Made by a program: the position numbers and the translations under genes. A stretch of DNA of 64,000 bases from Arthonia radiata. Its lineage: Eukaryota; Ascomycota; Arthoniomycetes; Arthoniales; Arthoniaceae. The notes beneath the pieces were generated by a model. That model saw nothing but the letters and a program-made list of their open reading frames with translations. It did not search any database and was not told the origin of the DNA. This document shows, piece by piece, positions 43,786-54,228 of the stretch; the stretch's first letter is position 1; the number at the start of each line of letters is the position of its first letter. The DNA lies in NCBI GenBank assembly GCA_002989075.1, contig PSQN01000003.1, positions 1 to 64,000 on the forward strand, in the 5' to 3' direction.

Positions 43786-44062
43786 CTATGCCGCGTCGCC
43801 GCTTGTCTCTGGCGCGGACTGCTCATCTTGTGCTCTACGCAGGATTAGCCACATGCCATGTTGATCGTCAGATCGCCCGACGATGCAAGGTAATTGTCAA
43901 TCTTGATGTTGTGACTCACCGCTTCCAGATCTTGTGATGATCCGAGTACGTCTTGCGGACTTCTTGTGCCAGAGGACTATCCTCCTGTTGCAACTTATTC
44001 ATGCGGTGTTCGAAGAGTCGTGTCCCTTCTTCGAGCTTGCTGTTTGAATGTTGCGGGGCCAT
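43786..44062 (-). CDS. Small charged protein, DHH family member 1
   Basis: Two exons, 43920-44062 and 43786-43834, joined over an 85-nt phase-2 intron (GTGAGT...GCGTAG); 63 aa. The protein is helical and highly charged: MAPQHSNSKLEEGTRLFEHR, then a VRKTYSDHHKIWK segment directly before the intron and a short Gln/Ala/Ser-rich tail. It is related in layout to the genes at 44840-45149 and 52514-52934: a [LI]F..HR or RLVNKM segment, then D-[HK]-H five to eight residues before a phase-2 intron, then a short polar C-terminus. No signal peptide or membrane span. Function unknown. Recovered by splicing only; no transcript evidence. Confidence 0.6.
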
Positions 44063-44839
44063 GTCGTGATGGAGAAGTAAGATTGAGTTGAGTTGTGAGC
44101 AGTGAAGAGCAGTACTCGCAGATGTGCCCGTTTTGCAAAACGTGGCGCAAGACTGGAAGATGTCGTGTTCTGCGAAATGTAAGAAAACTTGAGATGCCAA
44201 CCGGGCTGCTGCAGGAAGAGCTGTGAGTCGAAGTATGACCTGCTGTTAGTATTATGATGAGCGGAAGAGTCAAAGAGGCCACTTTGCCGTCGCGCAATGA
44301 ACCAGTTCTAGATCACACGTGGTATCTTGCGGCCGCCGTACGCACTGGAAACCATCGAGGCCTGTAGATCGTTGACAACTGCCAGCAGAGCGTACCAGAG
44401 CGCAATGAGAGAGCGAATGAAACTATATGGGAGGCCTTCACACCAATTCCCTAGCTCTCACAGAGTAGATGTTTTCTTCGGCTGTGACAGCTACCGTAAG
44501 AGTGAAGAACAAAGACTTGAGTCTGCGTTTGATGTGCCTGTAGTTGCTAGTACAAAGAACTGGACCACGAGAACATGTTAAGATTGAGCACAGTCGTGGA
44601 ACATGCGTGGGAATTGAGCCAGAAGGGATGAGCACGCCGCAGCTTAGGGAGACGACGTTTCACATGTTTGACAGGTGGTTCGATATGAGGTACGGAGTGA
44701 CGCGATTAGTTTATGCCAGGCGTGTTGGCGCACGAATATTTGAGGGACTTTGTGTGCGTTGTGTACAGGGTTTGCCGCTATCATCTGGTAGTAGCTTTTC
44801 CATCCACGTTCAATCCATCGCAGCTAGCATAAGCTCTGA
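44063..44839. other. Intergenic, nothing convincing
   Basis: Between two small minus-strand paralogs. Plus-strand frames at 44327-44581 and 44544-44897 overlap each other and lack domains. The first 250 bp should be the promoter of the 43786-44062 gene. Confidence 0.4.
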
Positions 44840-45149
44840 TCACTGTGGGGGCGGATTGTCATCGAGCTCGTGGCAGCCGCCGCTACTGCTATTCTGATGC
44901 TCTGGATGGGCCTCCATTTTCCTACAGGTAGATGGTCAGCATGCGCGCAAACACGCACAAACAATAGCCTGTGGTCGATGCCGAAACATACTTCAGCCAT
45001 TTCGCCTTCTTTTCCACGTGTTTGTCGTGAAGATCGAAGTCTCGGTTGTCGACCGCCTCGAGAGCCTTATTGTTGTGATGCATCATCTTATTGACGAGTC
45101 TTTTGTATGCCCAATAGGCTTTCCCACGCTCCTCGGAGACTTGAGACAT
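44840..45149 (-). CDS. Small charged protein, DHH family member 2
   Basis: Two exons, 44992-45149 and 44840-44921, with a 70-nt phase-2 intron (GTATGT...GCTGACC...CTGTAG) that has a good branch site; 79 aa. It starts MSQVSEERGKAYWAYKRLVN, continues DNRDFDLHDKHVEKKAKWLK up to the intron, and ends in a short polar tail with CHELDDNPPPQ. The D-x-H element and its distance to the intron match the 43786-44062 and 52514-52934 genes. Highly charged, probably a short helical or coiled-coil protein in the cytosol; no known domain recognised. Confidence 0.6.
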
Positions 45150-46433
45150 CGTTGATGATGGATGGTGCTGGGTGTATGGATGATTGTGTTGCTGATGAAA
45201 TATCGTCCTGAGTTGATGTTCCAGGCATATTGCTGGTGGGGAGGACTGCGTTTTGTATTGCTGAGCAAACCTGAACAGATGTCAACTGCTACTCAGCTAA
45301 GTATGAGTTGGCTGGCTTTGACACATTGCGCATCTTGATCGAGCAACAATAGCAGACGTAGCAAAGCAGAGACGCAGGCTTCGGACAGTGTCCAATCGAC
45401 GACCTCAGCGAAGCGAGACCGTGCTACACTCGGCGAAGCTGAGCTAAAGTCTTGCTTCACGGCTGGCTGCAAACAGCGCTGTAGTGATCTTATTGGTGGG
45501 AAGCCGATCACGCTGTCTGTACGAGAGCCCACCGGATGTATCATATAACATGAGCCCCTTGCACGATCGGAGAATAAGAAAGCTGGGCGGAACGCGGCCG
45601 GTCGCGCGAATGAAACACGGTCCAGAACATCGATCACTTGGCTTCAGCGGGAGGATGCCGCAAACAGAAGATCGCTTCAATCATAGGTGGCCTTGCTGCA
45701 CAAGTAGATATCTTGATTCGGTGATACTCGTGAAATATGAGTACCTCGCGGTCGTGGAATCTATGGAACGAACCGTGGGGCCGTTGAAATGCCTGCAAGG
45801 GTTCGCATGGTAACGTTGGTTGTCGCTGTTCGCGAACGCCGTCATGAATGCGAGATAAAGCATCTCCGTTGGACATTGATTATCGCGCATCCACGGTCGA
45901 CGAGACGGTACATCACTCCTGCGGATACGATGGGCCTATGGGTGAGGAGAGCTTGAGTACACCATGAATCGTCGGCGAAGTGGCTGGCTGCGATCTCGGT
46001 GTATAAGAGCTGTGGAGCACAACTTGGCGTCGCGTGATTGATGACGTGAAAACAGGTGGGTGTCAAGAGGAGAGGAGAGGAAGAAAAGAGGCTCAGAGTT
46101 GCGTGAAGAGATGTTGGAGGCGCTCAGTTGAGATTATGTGAGACTAACATTTGGTGGGGTAGAATGGCCAGGGGTGCCATGAAAGCGCAACTAGGCACTA
46201 TGTTCCCATAATCATAACATCCTCCAGTGCTCTCATCTCTCCGGTATATTGCTCCATCGCTTGCACGCCAGCGAGCAAGTCTCAGAGCATCCATATATTG
46301 AATTCTGGAACTTTTCATGATCCCTGCAGCGGCCTATCTCCCGGCGCTGCTCTAAAACCAGCGCCTTGAATGCTGTTGTAACTGGTGTTGATGCTACAGA
46401 GACACTATTTGTGCTGACATTACTCACCCCTGT
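45150..46433. other. 1.3 kb with no convincing gene
   Basis: Many short frames on the minus strand (45293-45637, 45634-45876, 45842-46066, 46124-46318) but no domains, shared motifs or coherent splice pairs. The first part is the upstream flank of the small gene at 45149. Confidence 0.45.
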
Positions 46434-47165
46434 CTACACATTGATGGAGACATCGATAACCAAGGCGAACCCATTGCGGACTTCCCACAGATCCATCTCG
46501 CCCTGCACCCGGATCGACACCTCTTCACACTTCACGCTTGCTGTCGACATCTTGCCTTTGCCCAATGTAGAAGCCTTGTCGCTGCTACTGACGGCCACGA
46601 CTCGCTTCCAAAAGGACTGCTCGCCCTTGTTCTCCGAGGCCTGCGGGCAATCCTGCTCGATACCGAGCTCTTCGCGTACCAAGTTCTGGAGTTGCTTCAT
46701 CACAGTCGGATCCATCAAGAAGCTAAAGTCGTTCTCTTCCTCGCTCAACACGTCCATCCAGATATTATCGCACACTTGTCCCAGCAGAAAACTGCCGCTT
46801 CCCACCGCGATGCCGCGCTTGCCGCATATGACATGGCCCTGGTTTGCTGGCTGTTGGCCTACGTCCAGGGGATGTTTCGCGCCGTCATATGGACTCTTCC
46901 CAGCCTTTTTGTCCCACCCCTGTCGCAACTCGCTTGCGTCGCTCGGCACGATGATAATTCGAGCAATCGACAGACCTTTGGAGGCTTGATGATGAAGATA
47001 CGACTTGACGTGCTTCTCAAACAGGTCTTGCGCGCGGCTATGCTGTACTCTGACTTTGTCATTGTTCGCTTGATGGAACTTTTTTTGAATGGTCAGTTGC
47101 TGCTTCTCGCCGCACAAAGAATCGTAAGCTGGCGGCTCGTCGAAAAATTCTTGATCCGTCATCAT
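46434..47165 (-). CDS. Hypothetical protein with N-terminal PPAY motif
   Basis: Single exon, 243 aa, tandem ATGs at 47165 and 47162. It begins MMTDQEFFDEPPAYDSLCGE; the acidic PPxY-type element is of the sort bound by WW domains such as those of Rsp5-like ubiquitin ligases (motif knowledge; function inferred). A basic helical region (VRVQHSRAQDLFEKHVKSYL), a short hydrophobic strand (IARIIIVPSD) and a C-terminal VSIRVQGEMDLWEVRNGFAL follow. No signal peptide or transmembrane span. I recognise no family, but the balanced composition over 243 codons in a region of short frames supports a real gene. Confidence 0.65.
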   Translation of the reverse strand: MMTDQEFFDEPPAYDSLCGEKQQLTIQKKFHQANNDKVRVQHSRAQDLFEKHVKSYLHHQASKGLSIARIIIVPSDASELRQGWDKKAGKSPYDGAKHPLDVGQQPANQGHVICGKRGIAVGSGSFLLGQVCDNIWMDVLSEEENDFSFLMDPTVMKQLQNLVREELGIEQDCPQASENKGEQSFWKRVVAVSSSDKASTLGKGKMSTASVKCEEVSIRVQGEMDLWEVRNGFALVIDVSINV

Positions 47166-47880
47166 GCGCGTGATCTGATGCGACTTCCCTCAAGGCTGGG
47201 ACTGGGCTTCTGCGATGCTTGCTAAAGAATGGCGATCTTTTGGAAATTGAAGGATTGCGAAATTAAGGCGATTCTGTGCTGACCATGTGGTAAGGTGCAA
47301 AAACGAGCACAGCCTTGGCCAATAGGCAAACACGCGCGAACCACGCTTCACGATGGAGTCAAAGCCACGATGCTTGGCACCTGTCAATCACAAGTGCCGA
47401 GCCAACGGTCATCACCTCTGGGGCGAATTATCATAGTGCGGTCACCATGTCGGGTTCCTTCTGGAAAGGCAGAGGATTCTGCGAACCAATGAAAGGTGGC
47501 GAAGTAAGTAGTGGAGTCAGTATGCGACTCTGTTAGGGTTACAATGCCTCAATCAGGCTTGTGCAAGAAGTCAAAACAACTCTATGCCTCACTGCGCCGT
47601 CACACCGGCTCGGTTCGCACCTCGCGATCCTTCGACAAACTTCAGAGCGGCGCCCTGTCAGAGCACGCACGTGGCTGTGTGGGCCCCTTACTTCAGATGT
47701 TCTGCTGCCTCACGATCATAAAGCATCGAAGCTTCCTTGACCGAAGTCCTTACTCTGCTGACTTGCTTAACATCTACTGGACCTCCAAATAATTGCTACT
47801 GTTTCTGCAACCAGCCCACTACTTATAACCCACATCCCGAACGACACCTCTCACATCTGCTAATCAAAAACACCGCAATC
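47166..47880. promoter_or_regulatory. Divergent region upstream of the flotillin-like gene
   Basis: About 715 bp between the PPAY-protein gene (minus) and the flotillin-like gene (plus). Near 47,820-47,880 the sequence becomes A/C-rich (CCCACTACTTATAACCC, then AACACCGCAATC just before ATG), typical of a fungal core promoter and leader. Confidence 0.45.
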
Positions 47881-49590
47881 ATGTGGTTTCACGTTGGTAC
47901 GTACCACGAGCAGACTCTACGCCATCGCTCATAGAAATCGATTTGCTAACACCACGATGAAGCGGAACCCAACACCTACCTCGTCATCACTGGCGCCGGC
48001 ATCCGCGATGTCGAGATCCGCAAGAAGGCGTGGATTCTCCCCTTCCAGAAGTTCACCAAGATCTCCGTCACCCCCTTCGACTTCGGCATGACTCTCCAAG
48101 CAATGACCAAGGAGAAGCTCAAGTTCTCCCTACCGGCGGTCTTCACCATTGGCCCGAAAGAGAACGACCACGACGCCATGCGCCGGTACGCGACGTTGCT
48201 CACCGGCAAGTCTGATGGCACCCCAGCTGGTGACAAGAACGGCGCTATTGTGTCGACGAGTCGCAATCACGTGAGTAGATCCATCGTACACGCATGCATG
48301 CATACGCCTGTTCATTGCATCTCGCAGCTATCATTGGCGCTTTCGTGCTGCAACTGTTCTCAAATCGCAAAGCAAGGCTAAGCTCGTTCAAGATCGAGCA
48401 TACTAACAGTAGAACAGGTTCAAGACATCGTCAAAGGCGTCATCGAGGGCGAAACCCGCTCCATCGTCTCCAACATGACCATCGAAGAGGTCTTCGCCTC
48501 CCGCGCCGAGTACAAAAAACAAGTCATCCTCAAGGTCCAGTCCGAGCTCGACCAGTTCGGCCTCATGATCTACAACGCCAACGTCAAGGAGCTCGAGGAC
48601 ACCCCCGGCTCCGAGTACTTCGCCTTCATGCGCCGCAAGGCCCACGAGTCCGCCTCCAACCAGGCCAAGATCGACGTCGCGTCCGCTGAAGCTCGTGGCC
48701 GTGTGGGTGAAGCCGAGCGCTTCAGCCATCCGAAGCAGGAGATTGCCAAGATCGACGCCGCCACCGCTGTTGCGGAAACGGAGCGCAAGACCGAGAAGGC
48801 CAACGCCGACTTCCGCCTCGCGCAGAACCGCATCCAGATTGATAAGGACTTGGCGCTCGAGCGCATCGCGGCGGACCGCGTGGCCGAGACGCGCGACGCG
48901 GAGCTGCAGAAGGCCGTCGAGGTCAAGCGCGCGGAGATGGAGCTGGAGAAGCGGCGCGCCACCGACGTGGTCAAGGCGAAGATCGCGCGTGAATCGGCCG
49001 AACAGAGAGCTGAAGCCGAGAAATTCTCGGCGCAAACAGAGGCGGACGGGAAGCGGTACGCGGAACAAGCTGCTGCTGAAGCTTCAATGGCAGCGCAGGC
49101 GAAGCAGACGGACGCGGAGGTGTACCAGGCGCTGGAGCATGCGCGGGCGAAGCGCGACGCGGCTATATTGGAAGCGGAGGCTGCATTGGCGGCGAAGAAG
49201 GCGGAGGCGCAGGGAATCAGTGAGATGGCGAAGGGGTATGCGGACATGAGCGCTGCGTTTGGGGGTCCGCAGGGGTTGCTGCAGTATATGATGCTGAAGG
49301 ACGGTCTGTACGAGAAGCTGGCGGAGGCGAACGCGAAGGCTGTGCATGGTCTGCAGCCGAAGATCAGCGTGTGGAATGGCATGGGGAGTGGCAGTGGCAG
49401 CGGTGAGGGGATGGGCGGCGTCATCCGGGATATCTACCAGAATCTGCCGCCGCTGATGGAGACGATCCAGCAGCAGACGGGTATGACGCCGCCGGGGTGG
49501 TTGGTTAATATGCCGAAAGAGCAGCAGGTGGAGAAAGAAGCTGAGGGGTCGCAGGTGCGGAAGAGGAAGATGGTTAATGGCGGGCGATGA
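47881..49590 (+). CDS. Flotillin-like SPFH/band 7 protein
   Basis: Three exons: 47881-47896, 47963-48270 and 48418-49590, with phase-preserving introns of 66 and 147 nt; the second has a perfect TACTAAC branch site. 498 aa. The 16-nt first exon encodes only MWFHV, and splicing gives MWFHVAEPNTYLVITGAGI, the start of a flotillin. The SPFH domain spans about residues 5-190 (VEIRKKAWILPFQKFTKISV, VKGVIEGETRSIVSNMTIEE). A long Ala/Glu/Lys/Arg coiled-coil (flotillin) domain with repeated EA pairs follows at about 200-400 (AEARGRVGEAE, KRAEMELEKRRATDVVKA). The C-terminus has a Gly/Ser linker and a PPLMETIQQQTGMTPPGWL segment. Flotillins attach to the inner face of the plasma membrane and scaffold microdomains. 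Confidence 0.93.
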
Positions 49591-50115
49591 GAGTTGGGCT
49601 ACTTGGTAGAGACGTGCATCCGTTCTCCATCAACGCTGCTTCCCTCGGTGGAATGTTTCATGTATGAATAGTTCTGGTTACTCATATCATGCCGAGAGGT
49701 AGGCTCGTCATCTATCGAGCTTCTTCGATACCCATGTAATACCACATCGCCGCTACGAATCTTGAGTCTTCCCTACGCTGTCCAACTGGGTTCCACCACA
49801 GCTGTGCTCTTGAACAGTGGGTACTGTGCTGAGCGTGAATGTGTTGCTGATCCTATCGACGTAGTAGCAACTCGCTTAAAGCTCATCCAACACTACCCAA
49901 GTGCAGTCGTTTCATTTTCAACTCCATCGGCATATGAATCTCCTGCACAGCACCTAAGTCTGCGTTTCTGCAATCCAGCCGAAAGATGACGTCTGAACGA
50001 CCCTTTCTCAGAGCCTGCATTCCACCGTCGTAGGGGGACAGTTCCACCGTCGTCCTGTCGGCATCTATGGCGTGCTCTGCCCCCTCCTCACAACAAGCCA
50101 CGGCAGTCCACTCTC
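49591..50115. other. Intergenic, nothing recognised
   Basis: 3' flank of the flotillin-like gene and 3' flank of the convergent low-complexity gene. Short frames only. Confidence 0.4.
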
Positions 50116-50538
50116 CTACCAATAACCCCGACTACGCACGAATCTACCCCTCGTTTCCCCCCGACTTCCAGTTCTGTCACTCCTCCACTCTGGAAATGCG
50201 GTCCCACCCCTCGTACAAGGGATCTGCCAGTGGAACGCATCATTCATGGAGATGTTGTCGGAGCGAAGGATTATAGGTTGGAACGCCTCAACCAGTGGTA
50301 TGGACGATGTGAGCGATGTTGGTGGGAATGATATTGGTTGAGTGACTGGTGCCACGGGGAAGAAGCGCGAGGGGTGGGGTTGGCGGTGGTGCCATGTTGA
50401 TTTGTAAGATATTGATTGATTGGGGTGATGTGCTGTGTGGCCAGGAGGAAGATGGTGGTGGATCGAGTGATAGACGAAGGGCGTGACGGTGGCTATTTTA
50501 GGGTTGTGAGATTGTCCGCTGGTATGGGGTAAGTACAT
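50116..50538 (-). CDS. Low-complexity protein, DAFH/RGG paralog 1
   Basis: Frame open from 50625; I prefer the ATG at 50538 (MYLPHTSGQSHNPKIATVT), giving 140 aa. The body is rich in His, Pro, Ser and Thr (YHSIHHHLPPGHTAHHPNQS). Near the C-terminus is NDAFHWQIPCTRGGTAFPEW, which aligns with PDAFHQQLPTSRGGSGYPHW in the divergent neighbour at 50834-51304 (DAFH-x-Q-[IL]-P-xx-RGG-xxx-P-x-W). This shared element in otherwise dissimilar low-complexity proteins suggests a duplicated gene pair. Function unknown; no membrane or secretion signal. Confidence 0.5.
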   Translation of the reverse strand: MYLPHTSGQSHNPKIATVTPFVYHSIHHHLPPGHTAHHPNQSISYKSTWHHRQPHPSRFFPVAPVTQPISFPPTSLTSSIPLVEAFQPIILRSDNISMNDAFHWQIPCTRGGTAFPEWRSDRTGSRGETRGRFVRSRGYW

Positions 50539-50833
50539 GGAGCTTTTTTGCTTGAAGCACTGAATGTGAAGATAGAGTGTAGGCTTCCAAGATAACGAAC
50601 CGACTGCAGAGAAGCAGACTGACATGAAGAGGCATTTACTGATTTTTCAGACTGCTTATCATTTGCGGATTTGGTTTGCCACAGACGACATCTAGCAAAC
50701 GCAAGCTGGAGTTATTCGAGCAAGTCGTTTGAGCCAGCGGTGCTCCCCATGTCGATACCGACTGCTTGAGCGAGTTCTGCTTTCTTGAACGCTCATACTT
50801 ACCGACCCTCGCAGAACATCAGCCGTTAAAACA

Positions 50834-51304
50834 ATGGCCGGATCCAACTCTGCACGCACGATTGCTTGGATCATAACGCAAGCCCAGGACCCAGGCAAAC
50901 ACTCGAATCCAGGCAAACGCCCGCATTCAAGCGAACAAGAGAACTGGCGCGACCCGCAGTATCCAGGCAATCCTTACACGCCCGGACACCTCCAATATTC
51001 AAGTGAAATGCAGGATTCAACCAGACTTTCGACAGCCCTCAATCCAGCAATGAAGCCAGATAGAGACCAGGTCCAGAGCCCCAGCTCAGAGAAGACAGTC
51101 ACGCCGTCGGCACCTCCAACTCACCAAGCACCGCCCATCCATCCGGAAGCGTATAGTGGCGGCCGGCGTCCAGACGCCTTCCATCAGCAACTCCCAACGT
51201 CCCGGGGTGGGAGTGGATACCCGCATTGGGATCTGCCGAATCCGTTTGGTGCGGGGTGGGGATATTCGGCGGAGGGGAGCTCAAGAAGAGACCTTGAGGG
51301 TTGA
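50834..51304 (+). CDS. Low-complexity protein, DAFH/RGG paralog 2
   Basis: Single exon, 156 aa from ATG 50834. Pro/Ser/Gln/His-rich (MAGSNSARTIAWIITQAQ..., with PGKHSNPGKRP repeated, then SAPPTHQAPPIHPEAYSGG), ending in PDAFHQQLPTSRGGSGYPHW and a Gly/aromatic tail (GAGWGYSAEG). The element shared with the minus-strand gene 300 bp away supports both as real genes that face away from each other across one promoter. Composition suggests a disordered protein; function unknown. Confidence 0.55.
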   Translation: MAGSNSARTIAWIITQAQDPGKHSNPGKRPHSSEQENWRDPQYPGNPYTPGHLQYSSEMQDSTRLSTALNPAMKPDRDQVQSPSSEKTVTPSAPPTHQAPPIHPEAYSGGRRPDAFHQQLPTSRGGSGYPHWDLPNPFGAGWGYSAEGSSRRDLEG

Positions 51305-52513
51305 TGACGTTCTATTACTGTGAGGAGGCTGATGAAATGCGAGGGTGATGGCTGAAGGCGATTTGGTGGAGGCTCTTGACGGGAGCCTGCTCAGCAGGCC
51401 ATTGGGCACTTGGGTGTCGATACGCCTGGTTAATAACGCGCACCCATCGTGAACGTGAGCGATGGGTTTGCACGAGCCACGCGAGCGACAACGGACGAAC
51501 CTCAGATCCTAATATATGTACACGGGGCTTTAAGTGGTCAGTACAGACCTGGCAACGTGGATTCTCTGCTCACGATAATATGTGCAGGCGCGTGTCGCAG
51601 GATGCTCCCAACCTTGAAGGCGGGTCTAAACGGGACTCTCTGTACAATTTCTCATCTTTGAAGTCTGATACTACGACCGTACTGGGATGAAGTACCCTCG
51701 GCCGCTGAACGCTGTTAACTCGGTATTGATGCGTCCTCGATGCGCGCAGCTGGCCATGGGTCCTTGGGTAGACTGTCTTGTGGTAGTCATTGAACAAATC
51801 TACCGGTCAGAATGCTATCGACGCGGAACGAGCCACCTGGCCCCAACTAGGCGAGTCGTTATGTCAGTCTTACCTAGTAACATGTTAAGGGTGGGGTCAT
51901 TACTTGAAGAGTTTGCTCGTATTGTAGTTCGCGCTTCTCAGTGAAAATCGTATGCGTTCCTAACAAGCCCTTTTCTCTCTGTTATACGAGAAGTTATTGG
52001 CCTCGCTGGACTGTGAAAGTCTTCGGGCAGCAATATTTGCAAATCTTGACGATGTGTTGCCGCTGCGCGTTGCATGCAACTCACGGGGTTATAAATTAGC
52101 GAGTTCGTTGCATGGGTCCCGCTTTTCTACCATGTGACAACTGCTTCATATTAGCGTAGTGGGATATGCGTCGAATTTGGAATGGGTAGGAACATCGTGT
52201 CCTCAGGGCAAATAACACTATAACGTCTCGTCATTCGAGGTGTGTAACTTCGTTGCCGCACGTATGTCACATCTCGCCTACTAAAGAGAGACCACTTGTT
52301 CACAGAGATAGTCCGCCATGATTGCCACGTAAGCGTTCGAACCTCGTTGCTTCGCTTCTTTGCAGAGTTGATCAGGATATAAAGCCTGTTAGTCAAAGCA
52401 CTATGTAGAGCAGACCGTACAAGCATCTCTTCACTTCTATCCACCCACAACCGCAGCGAAGTCGACCGCCTCTTCCATTCGATTTAGTAGTTTTCCAACA
52501 CGTGAGCAGCACC
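51305..52513. other. 1.2 kb with no convincing gene
   Basis: Only short, domain-free frames (51376-51690, 51449-51661, 51687-51944 plus; 52151-52450 minus). The last part is the upstream flank of the small three-exon gene at 52514. Confidence 0.45.
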
Positions 52514-52934
52514 ATGACCAATCGAGGGCCCAGAGATCAGCAAGCCGTGCCAACGTACTCATTTATTCTTCGTTCAGTGGTATAGACTGACCGTTGCGTT
52601 TGTAGTACTATTCATGAATTATACCAGCGCGCTGATGGGCACGGACGCGAAGCAGACCGAAAGTCGAGCTTAATCTTCCAAGAACATAGAAAGGCCGAGG
52701 CAGACAAGGACCACGGCCTTATTCGCCGACTGGGTCAGGAAATCTTGCAGCATCATCGGGACCATCACAGTGCCGTTGAGTATGTTGTCAGACCCACCTA
52801 GATGCGTCTATGGTTTGAACTCACTGACCTACTGTAGTGAAGCACGTCAGCTCGAGAGGCTTCAAGCCCAAGGAGGTCAGGATGATACTCCCGCGGCCGC
52901 TAGCGGCAATCACTATCCGGGCAAGAGCTATTAG
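52514..52934 (+). CDS. Small charged three-exon protein, DHH family member 3
   Basis: Three exons: 52514-52554, 52606-52779 and 52838-52934, with introns of 51 nt (GTACTC...ACTGAC...TTGTAG, phase 2) and 58 nt (GTATGT...ACTGAC...CTGTAG, phase 2); 103 aa. Both introns carry an ACTGAC branch site, which makes the model strong even though no single exon is long. The protein is hydrophilic and helical: IHELYQRADGHGREADRKSS, IFQEHRKAEADKDHGLIRRL, then HHRDHHSAV directly at the second intron, and a C-terminal DEARQLERLQAQGG before an Ala/Gly tail. The IF..HR and DHH elements and the phase-2 intron position match the genes at 43786-44062 and 44840-45149. Function unknown. Confidence 0.7.
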
Positions 52935-54228
52935 CGTACATTGCGCTTGATGCGGCTGTCCAGGGTTGACCGTTGTAAAGCTCATGGAGTCCCCCCTAGC
53001 TCATCCACTCGTCTAGGCACTCAGTCTTGAATGCCAGAATTTTGATTCCATCTTAGAGCTCTATGAATGTATATGCGTTCAGTTGGTTGTTCGCTTGTGA
53101 ATGCTCCTGATTGAAGTACTTGACTGTCGATAACATGTCCACGGTCCAGGTATGAAACCCCTTCATCGAGCTCCCAGAGCCGTTTCTTGCGATAGATCAT
53201 TCTATATGCGACACTCGTGGCCTTGGATTTACTTGCTCTCCGAGCCAGTGTCGACTTTATTGCACTGATTCCACGGATGTCCCCTGTGTGCGACCGTGGG
53301 AAAAGGACATGCGGAATGGAGATCGACAAACAAGTGTATTCCACGACCCGCACCCGGCCCCCCGTGAACGCACTCTTCTGCTTGTCACGGAATGCAGGTA
53401 TTTATAGATTTCATCGTTTCAATGCCGCGGTCTCGCGTCTTTTGAGAGGAAGAATTGACGCGGTCTGAACTCCACAATCAGATGCTACAAACTCAATGTG
53501 ATGGGACACGGTGGTGGTGTGATGGGACACGATGGTTGTACGATGCGTACCAGGCGCCTACCGTAGCGTCTGTGCTAGGAATATGGATGATGATACGAGG
53601 CAGGAAGAGATAGTCGCCTAGGGGGTGAGGCTAGAGAGGGAGAGACCAACGCGATACTATGGGGGTGGGAAAAGTGAGCAAGGCGTCGTGGGTGAGACAA
53701 GCTGGAAAACCGAAGGTCGGGTGAATAAAACTAGTCCAAATGCAGCTTTAGCGCTGTTCAGCTCTTGGCATTTCGCTTCGTGTCAACAACAACTTCCTTC
53801 AAGCTCTGTCATCATTTCTACTAATGCGCTGAGCAAGTACACTCGAAACTGGTTGAAAATGCTGTCGCCCTTTTTCCTCGCTTGCACAAAGGCACCTCCC
53901 GGTCGAAGACGAATCGGCGAATGATGGCAGGTCCCAAGGGTAAACAAGGTGGCCGCCTCCACTTTCGTCGTCGAATGCTACTATACAGTGCTAGAAGGAG
54001 AGACGTGCCGACCCCCTCGCAATCATGCCATGCGTGTAAGCCAGCTGCCCGCAGCCAAACGCTATGAAGTCATCCGAGTTTGAGATGCTCTCACGAAGAT
54101 TCAGTCTCGAACCCCATCACAATTCAACCAATATTCGTACTTTCCACCAAGGCTCTCCTAACCTGCTAACACAGGGCAACGGGTAGGAAGCACAGACGCT
54201 TTTGGATCTCTCATTACCATCGGCCGCT
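52935..54228. other. 1.3 kb with no convincing gene
   Basis: Short frames such as 53021-53353 (minus), 53625-53924 and 53882-54067 (plus) lack domains. Two copies of a short repeat TGATGGGACACG[GA]TGGT occur at about 53,499-53,535. Acceptor-like CTGCTAACACAG at about 54,163-54,174 suggests an upstream exon of the 54229 gene, but no exon pair could be fixed. Confidence 0.45.

Noticed and set aside
48403-49424. Long minus-strand open frames opposite the flotillin-like gene
   Set aside because: They are antisense to a well-supported, GC-rich coding exon with strong codon bias, which keeps the opposite frames open by chance. Their composition (Leu/Gly- or Ala/Ser-rich) mirrors that.
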